A stretch of DNA of 64,000 nucleotides, taken from assembly GCF_001375595.1 (NCBI RefSeq), contig NZ_CVJQ01000001.1, forward strand, positions 2,631,001 to 2,695,000, read 5' to 3'. Position numbers and translations under genes: made by a program. Within the stretch, counting starts at the first letter, position 1. The number at the start of each line of letters is the position of its first letter. The notes beneath the pieces were generated by a model. The model saw nothing but the letters and a program-made list of their open reading frames with translations. It made no database searches and was not told the DNA's origin. Shown here one piece after another: positions 41,208 to 48,544 of the stretch. This DNA comes from Phenylobacterium immobile (ATCC 35973) (GTDB lineage: Bacteria > Pseudomonadota > Alphaproteobacteria > Caulobacterales > Caulobacteraceae).

Positions 41208-43676
41208 TTAGAACTGGGCCTCGAGCCGCACGCCGAAGGTGCGCGGCGAGCTGATGTTGGCCACGACCATGCCCGCGTAGTTCGGGTTGGAGTCGGTGCC
41301 GGTGTAGACGAGCTCGTCCGAGAGGTTGCGGACGAAGGCGCCCACAGACCACTTGGCCGGATCGCGATAGGTCACGTTGACGTCCTGGGTGAAGTAGCCC
41401 TTGAGCTTCATCGCATCCAGGTAGGCCACGCCGCCCCAACGCAGGGTGGCGAACTGGGTGTTGATGCCCGCATCGATGGTCGCGCCGTTCTCCAGGAAGA
41501 AGGTGTGCGTATAGCCCACCGTGCCGGCCCAACGCGGGGTGCGGATCAACTGACGGCCCGAGCAGTCGACGTTCTGGAACGTCAGGCCGGGGACCGGCTG
41601 GACAGTCTGAGGGCTGACCGCGCAGGTGGAAGCTGCGGAGTTCACATTCACGCCGGTGTAGACGAACTTGCCGAAGTTGGCGTGGTTGTACTCCACGCCC
41701 GCATGGAAGACGTCGTTGGGCGTGAAGCGCCAGGTCACGTCGATGTCGCCGCCGTACATCTTGGCTTCACCGGCGTTGGTGTAGCCGTTGGTCGGCAGGC
41801 CAGCGCCCGACAGGAAGTTGAAGTTCTGCTGGCTGTCCTTGTAGGTCCAGTGGAACAGTTCCAGGTTCACCTGCAGGGCGTTGTCCAGGAAGCGGTTGCG
41901 CGAACCGATTTCCAGGGCGTTCAGCTTCTCAGGCCGGTAGAACGAGGCCTCGCCAGGCGCGCCGCCGAGGACGGAGGTGGCGTTGAAGCCGCCCGCCTTC
42001 TGGCCAAGCGCATAGGTGACGAACAGCATGTTGCGCTCGGTCAGGTCGTACTCCAGGCCGACCTTGCCGGTCGTCGCCGTGAAGTCCTTCTTGCCGATGA
42101 ACACGTCGCGCGTGCACGGATCCGGCTTCAGGTAGCAGAGACCCGAGTTCGGGCCGTTGCCAGCCGGGAACCAGGGCTGGCCGCCCAGCAGGCTGTACTG
42201 CAAGATCTTGCCGTCCACCGCCCGGTGATCCTTCGTATAGCGAAGGCCGCCGATCAGGCGCAGTTGGTCGGTGACGCTGAACGTCGCCTGGCCGAACAGG
42301 GCTTCGGCCTGGTTGCGGAAGATGTAGTAGGTCTCCGCGTTGCCGTTACGGATCGTGTAGGACATCACGCCGCCGGTGATGGCGCTCTGACGTTCGTCGA
42401 AGATGTAGAGACCGGCGACCCAGGTCAGGCGCTCCGACGAGTTGCCCAGGCGGGCTTCGAAGGACCGCATGTCGGACTTCTCAGGCCGACGGGCCGCGGA
42501 GTTGAACACGCCGCCCGGGAAGGTGACGTAGTCGTTGCGCACTTCGCGATAGGCCGGCAGCACGGTCAGGGTCGCAAAACCCAGGTCGTAGTCGAACTGC
42601 GCGGTCAGGTTGCTGAACTTGTTGTTCACGTGCGGAATGACGGTCCGGACACCCGGCTCGGTGGGGGTCAGGATCTGGCTGTTGCCGGGTCCGCACAGGC
42701 CTTGCGAGCCGATCGGGGTATAGACCGGGCCGTTGGCGCTGGCGCCGAGGGTGAAGCGGGTGTTGGGCGCGCAGTTGTTGTTGGCGACCGCCACCGCGTA
42801 ATAGATCCGGCGGTATTCCGGATCGAAGAAGTCCGCCCGCGGGTCGCTCGGATAGGGCACATTGCCCAGACGGGCGTTAACGAGATTTTGCGTCACCGCC
42901 TGCAGCGGGCCCTTGAAGACCTGGGCCGGGCCGACGCCGCCGACGTGGGTGTACTGGGCGATCAGCAGGGCTGAGAAGCGGTCATTGGGCTTCCACAGGC
43001 CGCTGACCCGGAAGCTCTCGTGCTTGTCGTCGTCGAAGCCGCTGGTCGAATAGCCGTTGCGGGTGACGAACTGGGTCGAGGCCCGGATCGCGGCGTTCTC
43101 GCCGATCGGCACGTTGATGGCGGCTTCGCCGTTCACCAGCTTGTAGTTGCCGACTTCGAGACTGGCGCGGCCACCGTAAGAGCCCAGGGTCGGCTTGCGG
43201 CTGATGATGTTCAGCACGCCGCCCGAGGAGTTACGGCCGTAGAGGGTCCCTTGCGGTCCCTTCAGCACTTCAATCCGTTCGAGATCGAAGAAGTTGCCTT
43301 CGATCGACTGAGACCGGGCGACGTAGACGCCGTCGACGTTGGTGGCCACGGCCGGGTTGGTCAACGGCGTCGAGCCGAAGTCGCCGACGCCGCGGACGTA
43401 GATCTGGGTCGCCGGGCCGCCTTGGCCGATCTGGACGCCCGGATCGAGCTTGACCAGGTCGCGGGCCTGGGTGACGCCGGCCTGGGCCAGGGCCTCGGGC
43501 GACAGCACCGAGATGGCCAGTGACGACTTCTGGATAGATTGCGTGCGGCGTTCGGCGGTGACGATGACTTCGCCGACGGCGACGCTGCTAGCGTCCTGCG
43601 CTGCAGCCGAGGCGGCGATCGCCGTCGCAGACGCGACGACGCTCGCTCCCAACAACAGGAGTGTTCGTAGATTCAT
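41208..43676 (-). CDS. TonB-dependent receptor of the flavin-monooxygenase locus
   Basis: Outer-membrane receptor of 822 residues with a signal peptide (about 1-27, ending SAAAQ), a TonB-box region near VGEVIVTAERR, the plug (LVKLDPGVQIGQGG, IYVRGVGDF, VDGVYVARSQSIEGNFFDLERIEVLKGPQGTLYGRNSSGG) and a barrel ending FGVRLEAQF. There is no STN domain, so it is an uptake receptor without FecR signalling. It shares the CTTAC-N3-GTAAG operator with the monooxygenase genes, which suggests it imports their substrate, perhaps an aromatic compound. Ligand not deducible. Confidence 0.93.
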   Translation of the reverse strand: MNLRTLLLLGASVVASATAIAASAAAQDASSVAVGEVIVTAERRTQSIQKSSLAISVLSPEALAQAGVTQARDLVKLDPGVQIGQGGPATQIYVRGVGDFGSTPLTNPAVATNVDGVYVARSQSIEGNFFDLERIEVLKGPQGTLYGRNSSGGVLNIISRKPTLGSYGGRASLEVGNYKLVNGEAAINVPIGENAAIRASTQFVTRNGYSTSGFDDDKHESFRVSGLWKPNDRFSALLIAQYTHVGGVGPAQVFKGPLQAVTQNLVNARLGNVPYPSDPRADFFDPEYRRIYYAVAVANNNCAPNTRFTLGASANGPVYTPIGSQGLCGPGNSQILTPTEPGVRTVIPHVNNKFSNLTAQFDYDLGFATLTVLPAYREVRNDYVTFPGGVFNSAARRPEKSDMRSFEARLGNSSERLTWVAGLYIFDERQSAITGGVMSYTIRNGNAETYYIFRNQAEALFGQATFSVTDQLRLIGGLRYTKDHRAVDGKILQYSLLGGQPWFPAGNGPNSGLCYLKPDPCTRDVFIGKKDFTATTGKVGLEYDLTERNMLFVTYALGQKAGGFNATSVLGGAPGEASFYRPEKLNALEIGSRNRFLDNALQVNLELFHWTYKDSQQNFNFLSGAGLPTNGYTNAGEAKMYGGDIDVTWRFTPNDVFHAGVEYNHANFGKFVYTGVNVNSAASTCAVSPQTVQPVPGLTFQNVDCSGRQLIRTPRWAGTVGYTHTFFLENGATIDAGINTQFATLRWGGVAYLDAMKLKGYFTQDVNVTYRDPAKWSVGAFVRNLSDELVYTGTDSNPNYAGMVVANISSPRTFGVRLEAQF

Positions 43677-44063
43677 GGCGCTTCCCCCATATTTGTTTTA
43701 AGGCCGTGGATTTCCCTGTGAGAAATCCAAACTGGTTCTGGATGAACTCAATATTTTCTTGGATCCAATTTGCGAATTCAAAATTCGCAAAAGCATTACT
43801 AACTACTGTCACACTCCAGGACGACGGATATATTGATCCGTTACAATGAAAAATCTACTCGACCTTTCACGTACACGCACCTCTATCTTCGCAGAGGTTG
43901 ATGTGGATTTCCCAATATACACGATCTCCAGTACCATCCTTACGGGGTAAGGACATTAAGTCAATGTGATTCCCGAACAATGACCTCGTGTTCGAGTGAC
44001 TAATATTGAAGGTGTGGCGATAATGTCTCCACCAATACTTGCAACCTCAAGAACTATCTTTTG
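43677..44063. promoter_or_regulatory. AT-rich upstream region of the receptor with several inverted repeats
   Basis: This 387-base stretch is much richer in A+T than its surroundings. It contains TGGATTTC/GAAATCCA (43707-43729, 8-bp arms), TTTGCGAATT/AATTCGCAAA (43769-43791, 10-bp arms), ACCTCT/AGAGGT (43879-43898) and the perfect operator-like CCTTAC-GGG-GTAAGG at 43938. No gene is present. The repeats may be binding sites or folds of a long 5' leader. Confidence 0.6.
43938..43952. promoter_or_regulatory. YCTTAC-N3-GTAAGR operator 1
   Basis: CCTTACGGGGTAAGG, a perfect 6-bp-arm palindrome with 3-base spacer, between the HpaB-like gene and the TonB receptor, 262 bases before the receptor start. 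Confidence 0.75.
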
Positions 44064-45641
44064 TTAGGTCACTGAAGCTTTAGGTGTCGTGGGGTGTGAC
44101 GCCGCCGGATAGCTCAGGGTGAGATCCGCATTTCGCTCGCGGCGCGCGGGCGGCGTGTAGCCGACGGCCGGCACGGGTTGATCAGCGCCAGGCCCGACCA
44201 AGGCCCGCTCCACGGTCGCAAAGAAGGGCGACTTGTCGTAGCCGAGGTAGAAGCCCGCCGAGTTACGCACTGGGTCGCCGCTGTAGAACTTGACGTACTG
44301 GCGGATCCGCTGACCGAAGGCGTCGCCCGTCAAGTCCCACGCCAGCTTGAAGAGCTTGACCCGTTCCTCGGCGCTGACACCGGGGCGACCGCGCACATAC
44401 TTGTCGATATACGGCCGCAGCTCGGCGTTATCGAAATCGCCCTTCGATGGCGCATAGAAGAAACCGCCGCCTGCGAGGGTATGGATGATGTCGACGTACT
44501 GCTGGTGGATCGAACCAGCCAGGCGGTGGCCCGCCCCGATGCCGTCGGAATAGGCGACCCAGTAGCCGTCGGGCCGCTCGAAGGCCATGGCGTCGGCCGC
44601 CAGATAACTCGTCTTTACCTGGTCGTAGGTCTGCAGCATCTGGCCAAGCTTTTCCTGGATATGCAGGAAACCGGTGATGCCGATCGCGTCGGCGAGCTTG
44701 GTGGCCACGCCGATGAGGAGTTCCAGCGACGCCATCTGGCGCGAGGAGGTCTGGATCATCATGCCGGACCGCGGGTCCATGGGCGCGGAGTTCACCACGA
44801 GGCCGCTGCCGGGCGAGCCGTCGACGATGACCCGGTCCCAGGGCACAAGGACGTCATCGAAGATGGCCACGCAGTCCATCTCCTCGAAGCGGCTGCTCAG
44901 CGGGTGATCGAAGAACGTCTTGTCGCCCGGCGAATAGCTTTCGCGACACAAGAACTTCACGCCCTTGGTGTTCGTCGGAATGGCGAAGACCAAGGCGTAG
45001 GCGTCGTCGCCCGGGGCCACGCCGCCGAAGGGGCTGACGACCAGTTCTTCAGTAAGCGGCGCCATAGTGCCCAGCATCTTGGCGCCGCGAACGATGATGC
45101 CTTCTTCCGTCTCGCCGACGCGGCCGAGATGCAGGAAGGGATCTTCCTGGTTGGCGGATGTCCTGTTGCGATCGATCTGCGGATTGACCAGCACGTGGGT
45201 CATGAACAGATCATTTTCCCGAACATGCTCAAGGTAGGCGAGCGCGTTTTGGCCGTACTTGGGATTGACCTTGCCGTAGTGCTCGGCCGAAAAATTCCAG
45301 CTCGACACCCAGGCGTTCATGAAGTCCGGAGCCCGGCCCATGGTGCCGAAGTTCTGATCGGCGCGGGCTTTGAAATGCCGGCGGCGCTTGACGATCTCTT
45401 CGCGTGAACGCGGAATCAGAAACGAGGTCGAAACCGGTTCGCCCGTTGTCGGCGACGGGAAGAGGCAAATGTCACGGAACTTCGGATCATGCTGCAGATC
45501 GTACTGCTCCATGATCGACTGAATCGGGCCGGTAAAAGCCGGATGCGTCGTCACATCCTCAAGGCGAACCCCGTTCAGCCACACTTCCGGCTGAGCATTC
45601 CGCAAGGAGTCGAGATAGTTCTGGCCTGTACGTGCGCCCAT
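44064..45641 (-). CDS. 4-hydroxyphenylacetate 3-monooxygenase-type oxygenase (HpaB family), copy 1
   Basis: A 525-residue FADH2-dependent monooxygenase oxygenase component. It opens MGARTGQNYLDSLRNAQPEVWLNG and has GTMGRAPDFMN, THVLVNPQIDRNRT, IIVRGAKMLGTMAPLTEELVV and RFEEMDCVAIFDDVLVPWDRV, the HpaB/acyl-CoA-dehydrogenase-like fold. It needs reduced flavin from a separate reductase, presumably HpaC at 50146. The product would be an ortho-hydroxylated phenol, but related enzymes use other phenolics. Start ATG 45641 matches the paralogue at 48545. Two operators precede it. Confidence 0.92.
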   Translation of the reverse strand: MGARTGQNYLDSLRNAQPEVWLNGVRLEDVTTHPAFTGPIQSIMEQYDLQHDPKFRDICLFPSPTTGEPVSTSFLIPRSREEIVKRRRHFKARADQNFGTMGRAPDFMNAWVSSWNFSAEHYGKVNPKYGQNALAYLEHVRENDLFMTHVLVNPQIDRNRTSANQEDPFLHLGRVGETEEGIIVRGAKMLGTMAPLTEELVVSPFGGVAPGDDAYALVFAIPTNTKGVKFLCRESYSPGDKTFFDHPLSSRFEEMDCVAIFDDVLVPWDRVIVDGSPGSGLVVNSAPMDPRSGMMIQTSSRQMASLELLIGVATKLADAIGITGFLHIQEKLGQMLQTYDQVKTSYLAADAMAFERPDGYWVAYSDGIGAGHRLAGSIHQQYVDIIHTLAGGGFFYAPSKGDFDNAELRPYIDKYVRGRPGVSAEERVKLFKLAWDLTGDAFGQRIRQYVKFYSGDPVRNSAGFYLGYDKSPFFATVERALVGPGADQPVPAVGYTPPARRERNADLTLSYPAASHPTTPKASVT

Positions 45642-45706
45642 AGTTTCCGTCCCAAGTTCGCGTCCGACGACGCAATGGCGCTTGAGCGCCTTTGTGGGCG
45701 GAAGAA

Positions 45707-45721
45707 ACTTACACCGTAGGG
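45707..45721. promoter_or_regulatory. YCTTAC-N3-GTAAGR operator 2
   Basis: ACTTACACCGTAGGG (left half perfect, right half GTAGGG). On the minus strand it lies just downstream of a TTGACA -35 candidate (45731-45726), so it would cover the -10 of hpaB-1. Confidence 0.7.
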
Positions 45722-45732
45722 CTTCTGTCAAG

Positions 45733-45747
45733 CCTGACGTTGTAAGG
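45733..45747. promoter_or_regulatory. YCTTAC-N3-GTAAGR operator 3
   Basis: CCTGACGTTGTAAGG, one mismatch in the left arm, 26 bases centre to centre from operator 2 and immediately upstream of the hpaB-1 -35 candidate. Confidence 0.5.
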
Positions 45748-45954
45748 CTGGGAGGTGAAAGCTAAGGCGGATGGTCCGTCATCGGTCGCAAGTCTGCGAC
45801 GGGCCCGCTGTGCGGGTCGGGATTATCCTATTGTTTCCATACGAATTATTGTCGGATTATGGGACTGCCGCCAGGGTTTGGCGCGAAGGCTGACGGCTGG
45901 AAATTATGCGGACGATTTCACACGCGAGGCGGAGTGCGGATCACGGGTTCGTGA

Positions 45955-45969
45955 TCTTACGGCGTAAAT
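45955..45969. promoter_or_regulatory. YCTTAC-N3-GTAAGR operator 4
   Basis: TCTTACGGCGTAAAT, 45 bases upstream of operator 5 on the ribBX side of the divergent region. Confidence 0.65.
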
Positions 45970-45985
45970 CAATTCACGAGCCGGA

Positions 45986-46014
45986 TTGACGCGGGAGAAA
46001 CTTACGTCGTAAGT
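45986..46014 (+). promoter_or_regulatory. ribBX promoter with overlapping operator 5
   Basis: TTGACG at 45986-45991 is a good -35. ACTTACGTCGTAAGT, a perfect palindrome at 46000-46014, occupies the spacer and -10 position (TAAGTT at 46010). Binding of a repressor here would block RNA polymerase. Confidence 0.7.
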
Positions 46015-46022
46015 TTTATTGG

Positions 46023-46110
46023 CGCTGAGGTTTTAAGCATTATCTCAGCGGCTGTTGTTTTACCTCCAATTGAACTTCCCACCCTTAGCAATGAGGGTGG
46101 GAATTTTTTT
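46023..46110 (+). terminator. leader hairpin and intrinsic terminator upstream of ribBX
   Basis: A 7-bp stem CGCTGAG/CTCAGCG (46023-46050) is followed by a textbook terminator: TTCCCACCCT/AGGGTGGGAA (46076-46103, 10 bp, 8-base loop) and seven Ts. It lies downstream of the operator-covered promoter and 34 bases before ATG 46144, so ribBX transcription must read through it or start after it. The FMN riboswitch consensus is not present. Confidence 0.8.
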
Positions 46111-46143
46111 GACTACTTAACAACGCTAGCTTGTGAGGAAGAT

Positions 46144-47310
46144 ATGATAAGATCACAGGCGTCAGATAGCCTTGATGCCGTGGCCTCGCATTTTGAACGA
46201 GCGATTTCTCCGATTGAGGAGATCATTGAGGAGGCGCGCAACGGCCGGCCCTATATCCTGGTTGACGCTGAGGACCGGGAGAACGAGGGCGACATCATCA
46301 TCCCCGCCCAGTTCGCCACGCCCGAGCAGGTCAACTTCATGGCCCGCTACGCCCGCGGCCTGATCTGCCTGTCGATCACGGCGGAACGCGCCAAGGCTTT
46401 GCGCCTGCCGCCCATGGCCGTCGACAACCAGTCCGGCCACGGCACAGCCTTCACCGTCTCCATCGAGGCCCGGGAAGGCGTCACCACCGGCATCTCCGCC
46501 CAGGACCGCGCCCACACCATCGCCGTCGCCGTCGATCCCTCCAAAGGCCCCGACGACATCGTCTCGCCGGGCCACGTCTTTCCCCTGGTCGCCAAGGACG
46601 GCGGCGTCCTCGTCCGCGCCGGACACACCGAAGCCGCCGTCGACATCTCGCGCATGGCCGGCCTCAACCCCGCCGGCGTCATCTGCGAGATCATGAAGGA
46701 CGACGGCTCCATGGCCCGCCTGCCGGACCTCGTCGCCTTCGCCCAGCTGCACGGCCTCAAGATCGGCGCCATCGCCGACCTCATCGCCTACCGCCGCCGC
46801 ACCGAGCGCCAGGTCGAGCGCGTGCTGGAACGCCCCTTCGACTCCGCCTACGGCGGCCGCTTCCGCATGCTCGTCTACCGCAACGTGCTCGACCGGACCG
46901 AGCACCTGGTCCTCGCCAAGGGCCGCATCGATCCAGACAGGCCCACCCTAGTGCGCATGCATCGCGTCGACATCGCCGCCGACATGCTCGGCCACGTCGA
47001 AAAGCGCCGCGACTACGTCCCCGCGGCCCTCAAGGCCATCGCCGACCACGACGGCGCAGGCGTCGCCGTCTTCATCCGCGATCCCAATCCCGCGTGGCTC
47101 TCCGAGCGATATGGCGCCGACGACGACAACCAGAGCGACCACACCTTGAGAGACTACGGCATCGGAGCCCAGATCCTCCTCGACATGGGCGTCGGCGAAC
47201 TCATCCTCCTCAGCTCCTCACAGACCGTCCTCCCCGCCGCAATGGGCTTCGGACTCAAAATCGTCGGGCGAAAAGAACTCGCCGAAACCACCCACCACCG
47301 ATCGGTCTAG
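46144..47310 (+). CDS. ribBX: RibBX: 3,4-dihydroxy-2-butanone-4-phosphate synthase with degenerate GTP cyclohydrolase II domain
   Basis: A 388-residue riboflavin-synthesis protein. The RibB domain (about 20-225) has ILVDAEDRENEGDII with the catalytic Glu/Asp cluster and RAGHTEAAVDISRMAGL, so it should convert ribulose-5-phosphate to the riboflavin four-carbon precursor. The C-terminal part (about 226-388) aligns with RibA but lacks the zinc cysteines of ECLTGD...LRCDCG; there is VRMHRVDIAADML instead. This is the RibBX type described in other proteobacteria, not a GTP cyclohydrolase. Its location and operators suggest extra flavin supply for the monooxygenases. Stop overlaps the convergent gene (CTAG). 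Confidence 0.9.
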   Translation: MIRSQASDSLDAVASHFERAISPIEEIIEEARNGRPYILVDAEDRENEGDIIIPAQFATPEQVNFMARYARGLICLSITAERAKALRLPPMAVDNQSGHGTAFTVSIEAREGVTTGISAQDRAHTIAVAVDPSKGPDDIVSPGHVFPLVAKDGGVLVRAGHTEAAVDISRMAGLNPAGVICEIMKDDGSMARLPDLVAFAQLHGLKIGAIADLIAYRRRTERQVERVLERPFDSAYGGRFRMLVYRNVLDRTEHLVLAKGRIDPDRPTLVRMHRVDIAADMLGHVEKRRDYVPAALKAIADHDGAGVAVFIRDPNPAWLSERYGADDDNQSDHTLRDYGIGAQILLDMGVGELILLSSSQTVLPAAMGFGLKIVGRKELAETTHHRSV

Positions 47311-48287
47311 CCAGGGACGAGAATGACCCGCCCCTTAACGCCGCCCGTTTCCAGAAGACGGTGCGCCGCGGCGGCCTCTGCGAGCGGCGCCGTCTGCGAC
47401 TCCGGCAGGACCATGCCGTCGCCTTTCAAGACGGCAAGCGCCTTGACGACACGGTCCAGAGCGACGCCATCTAAATCCTCCGAACTGTAGCCCGTCAGGG
47501 TGAGCGGGCGGATCAGGGTCCAAGCGTCAAAGGCGACGTCGCCGCCCGCCATGGCGCCTACAAGAGACAGGACGCCGCCGGGCCGCAGAGCGCGGACGGC
47601 CGCACTGAAGACGACCCCCGCGACTGAATCGAGCACCCCGTCGATCGACTCCGGTGGGATTTGCGGTGCGGTCCCTCTCGCGGCGACGATCACCTCATCG
47701 GCGCCCAGGCTGCGCGCATAGTCCCCATGGGCGTCCCGCGAGACCATGGCGATCACCGTCGCGCCTTGGGCCTTGGCGATGCTGACGCCTGATGAGCCGA
47801 CGCCGCCGGCGGCGCCGGTGATCAGGATTCTTTTGCCGGCGACCGCGCCGATCCGGCCAAGACCTTCATAAGCGGTGACACCACCGAGGCCGATGGTCGC
47901 CATCTCAAGCGGCGTCAGGCCATCGGGCAAGGCTGCGATGGCATCGGCGCCCACCGTCACATAGTCCGCATAGCCCCCGGCCCGCCGCGCCAGTACGCCA
48001 CCCAGGCCCTGCATCATGGTGACCACCGCCTGACCCGGCGACCAATCTGACACCGCGACGCCCACTTCAGTGAGCACGCCCACGACCTCGACACCGGGCG
48101 TGTATGGAAAGGGCGCGGCCTTGGCGATCGGCCAGACGCCCGCGCGAATCTCGAGATCGGTGTGGTTGATCCCCGCTGCGGTCATGCGGATCCTGACGTC
48201 GCCAGGCGCGGGAGGTTCGACCTCAACAGTCTCGTAAACCATGACGTCAGGGTCGCCGTAGCGTCGGATCCGGATCGCCTTGGGCAT
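47307..48287 (-). CDS. zinc-free quinone oxidoreductase (MDR family)
   Basis: A 326-residue medium-chain reductase. MPKAIRIRRYGDPDVMVYETVEVEPPAPGDVRI starts at ATG 48287; the extension to 48365 lacks a ribosome site. The Rossmann motif is ILITGAAGGVGSSGVSIAKAQGA, and FPYTPGVEVVGVLTEVG replaces zinc ligands, as in NADPH:quinone oxidoreductases. It could reduce a quinone formed from a hydroxylated phenol, which would fit the neighbouring monooxygenases. It converges with ribBX and has a 4-base overlap at the stops. Confidence 0.88.
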   Translation of the reverse strand: MPKAIRIRRYGDPDVMVYETVEVEPPAPGDVRIRMTAAGINHTDLEIRAGVWPIAKAAPFPYTPGVEVVGVLTEVGVAVSDWSPGQAVVTMMQGLGGVLARRAGGYADYVTVGADAIAALPDGLTPLEMATIGLGGVTAYEGLGRIGAVAGKRILITGAAGGVGSSGVSIAKAQGATVIAMVSRDAHGDYARSLGADEVIVAARGTAPQIPPESIDGVLDSVAGVVFSAAVRALRPGGVLSLVGAMAGGDVAFDAWTLIRPLTLTGYSSEDLDGVALDRVVKALAVLKGDGMVLPESQTAPLAEAAAAHRLLETGGVKGRVILVPG

Positions 48288-48465
48288 CGATTCTGCGGCC
48301 CTGGTTATGAGTGCGGAATTTGGCACGGTAGGCGCCAGGCGAGCCGATCGTAAGGCCGAGCCCAAAAAAACTTGGCGGAACCTGGTACTTCACCGCGCGA
48401 GGCGGCGCTTGTTATTCATTAAAATTAGTCACTTAGGTGGAAGAGAAGCTGAGCTACGGTTCTTC

Positions 48466-48493
48466 TTGACTCCTAAGCCTTACGGCGTAAGTT
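48466..48493 (+). promoter_or_regulatory. hpaB-2 promoter with overlapping operator 6
   Basis: TTGACT at 48466-48471 and TAAGTT at 48488-48493 form a -35/-10 pair with 16-base spacing. CCTTACGGCGTAAGT at 48478-48492 overlies the spacer and -10, the same layout as for ribBX. It is about 55 bases before ATG 48545. Confidence 0.7.
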
Positions 48494-48544
48494 TGCAGTC
48501 AGGCGCCATTAAGGCGTGCCAACAGAGAGAAGAGGGTCGAGGCC

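Larger units (their letters stand above)
45642..46143. other. divergent control region between hpaB-1 and ribBX
   Basis: About 500 bases without a gene, holding four operator copies, probable promoters in both directions and a terminator-ended leader for ribBX. The individual elements have separate entries. The sequence between 45760 and 45950 shows nothing else I can name. Confidence 0.7.

Noticed and set aside
41091-42974. 627-codon plus-strand frame over the TonB receptor
   Set aside because: It is antisense to a receptor with signal peptide, plug and barrel motifs. Its Val/Gly/Arg-rich product fits a GC-rich shadow frame.
46015-46143. FMN riboswitch in the ribBX leader
   Set aside because: Position suggested it, but the conserved FMN-aptamer blocks are missing; only hairpins and a terminator are present.
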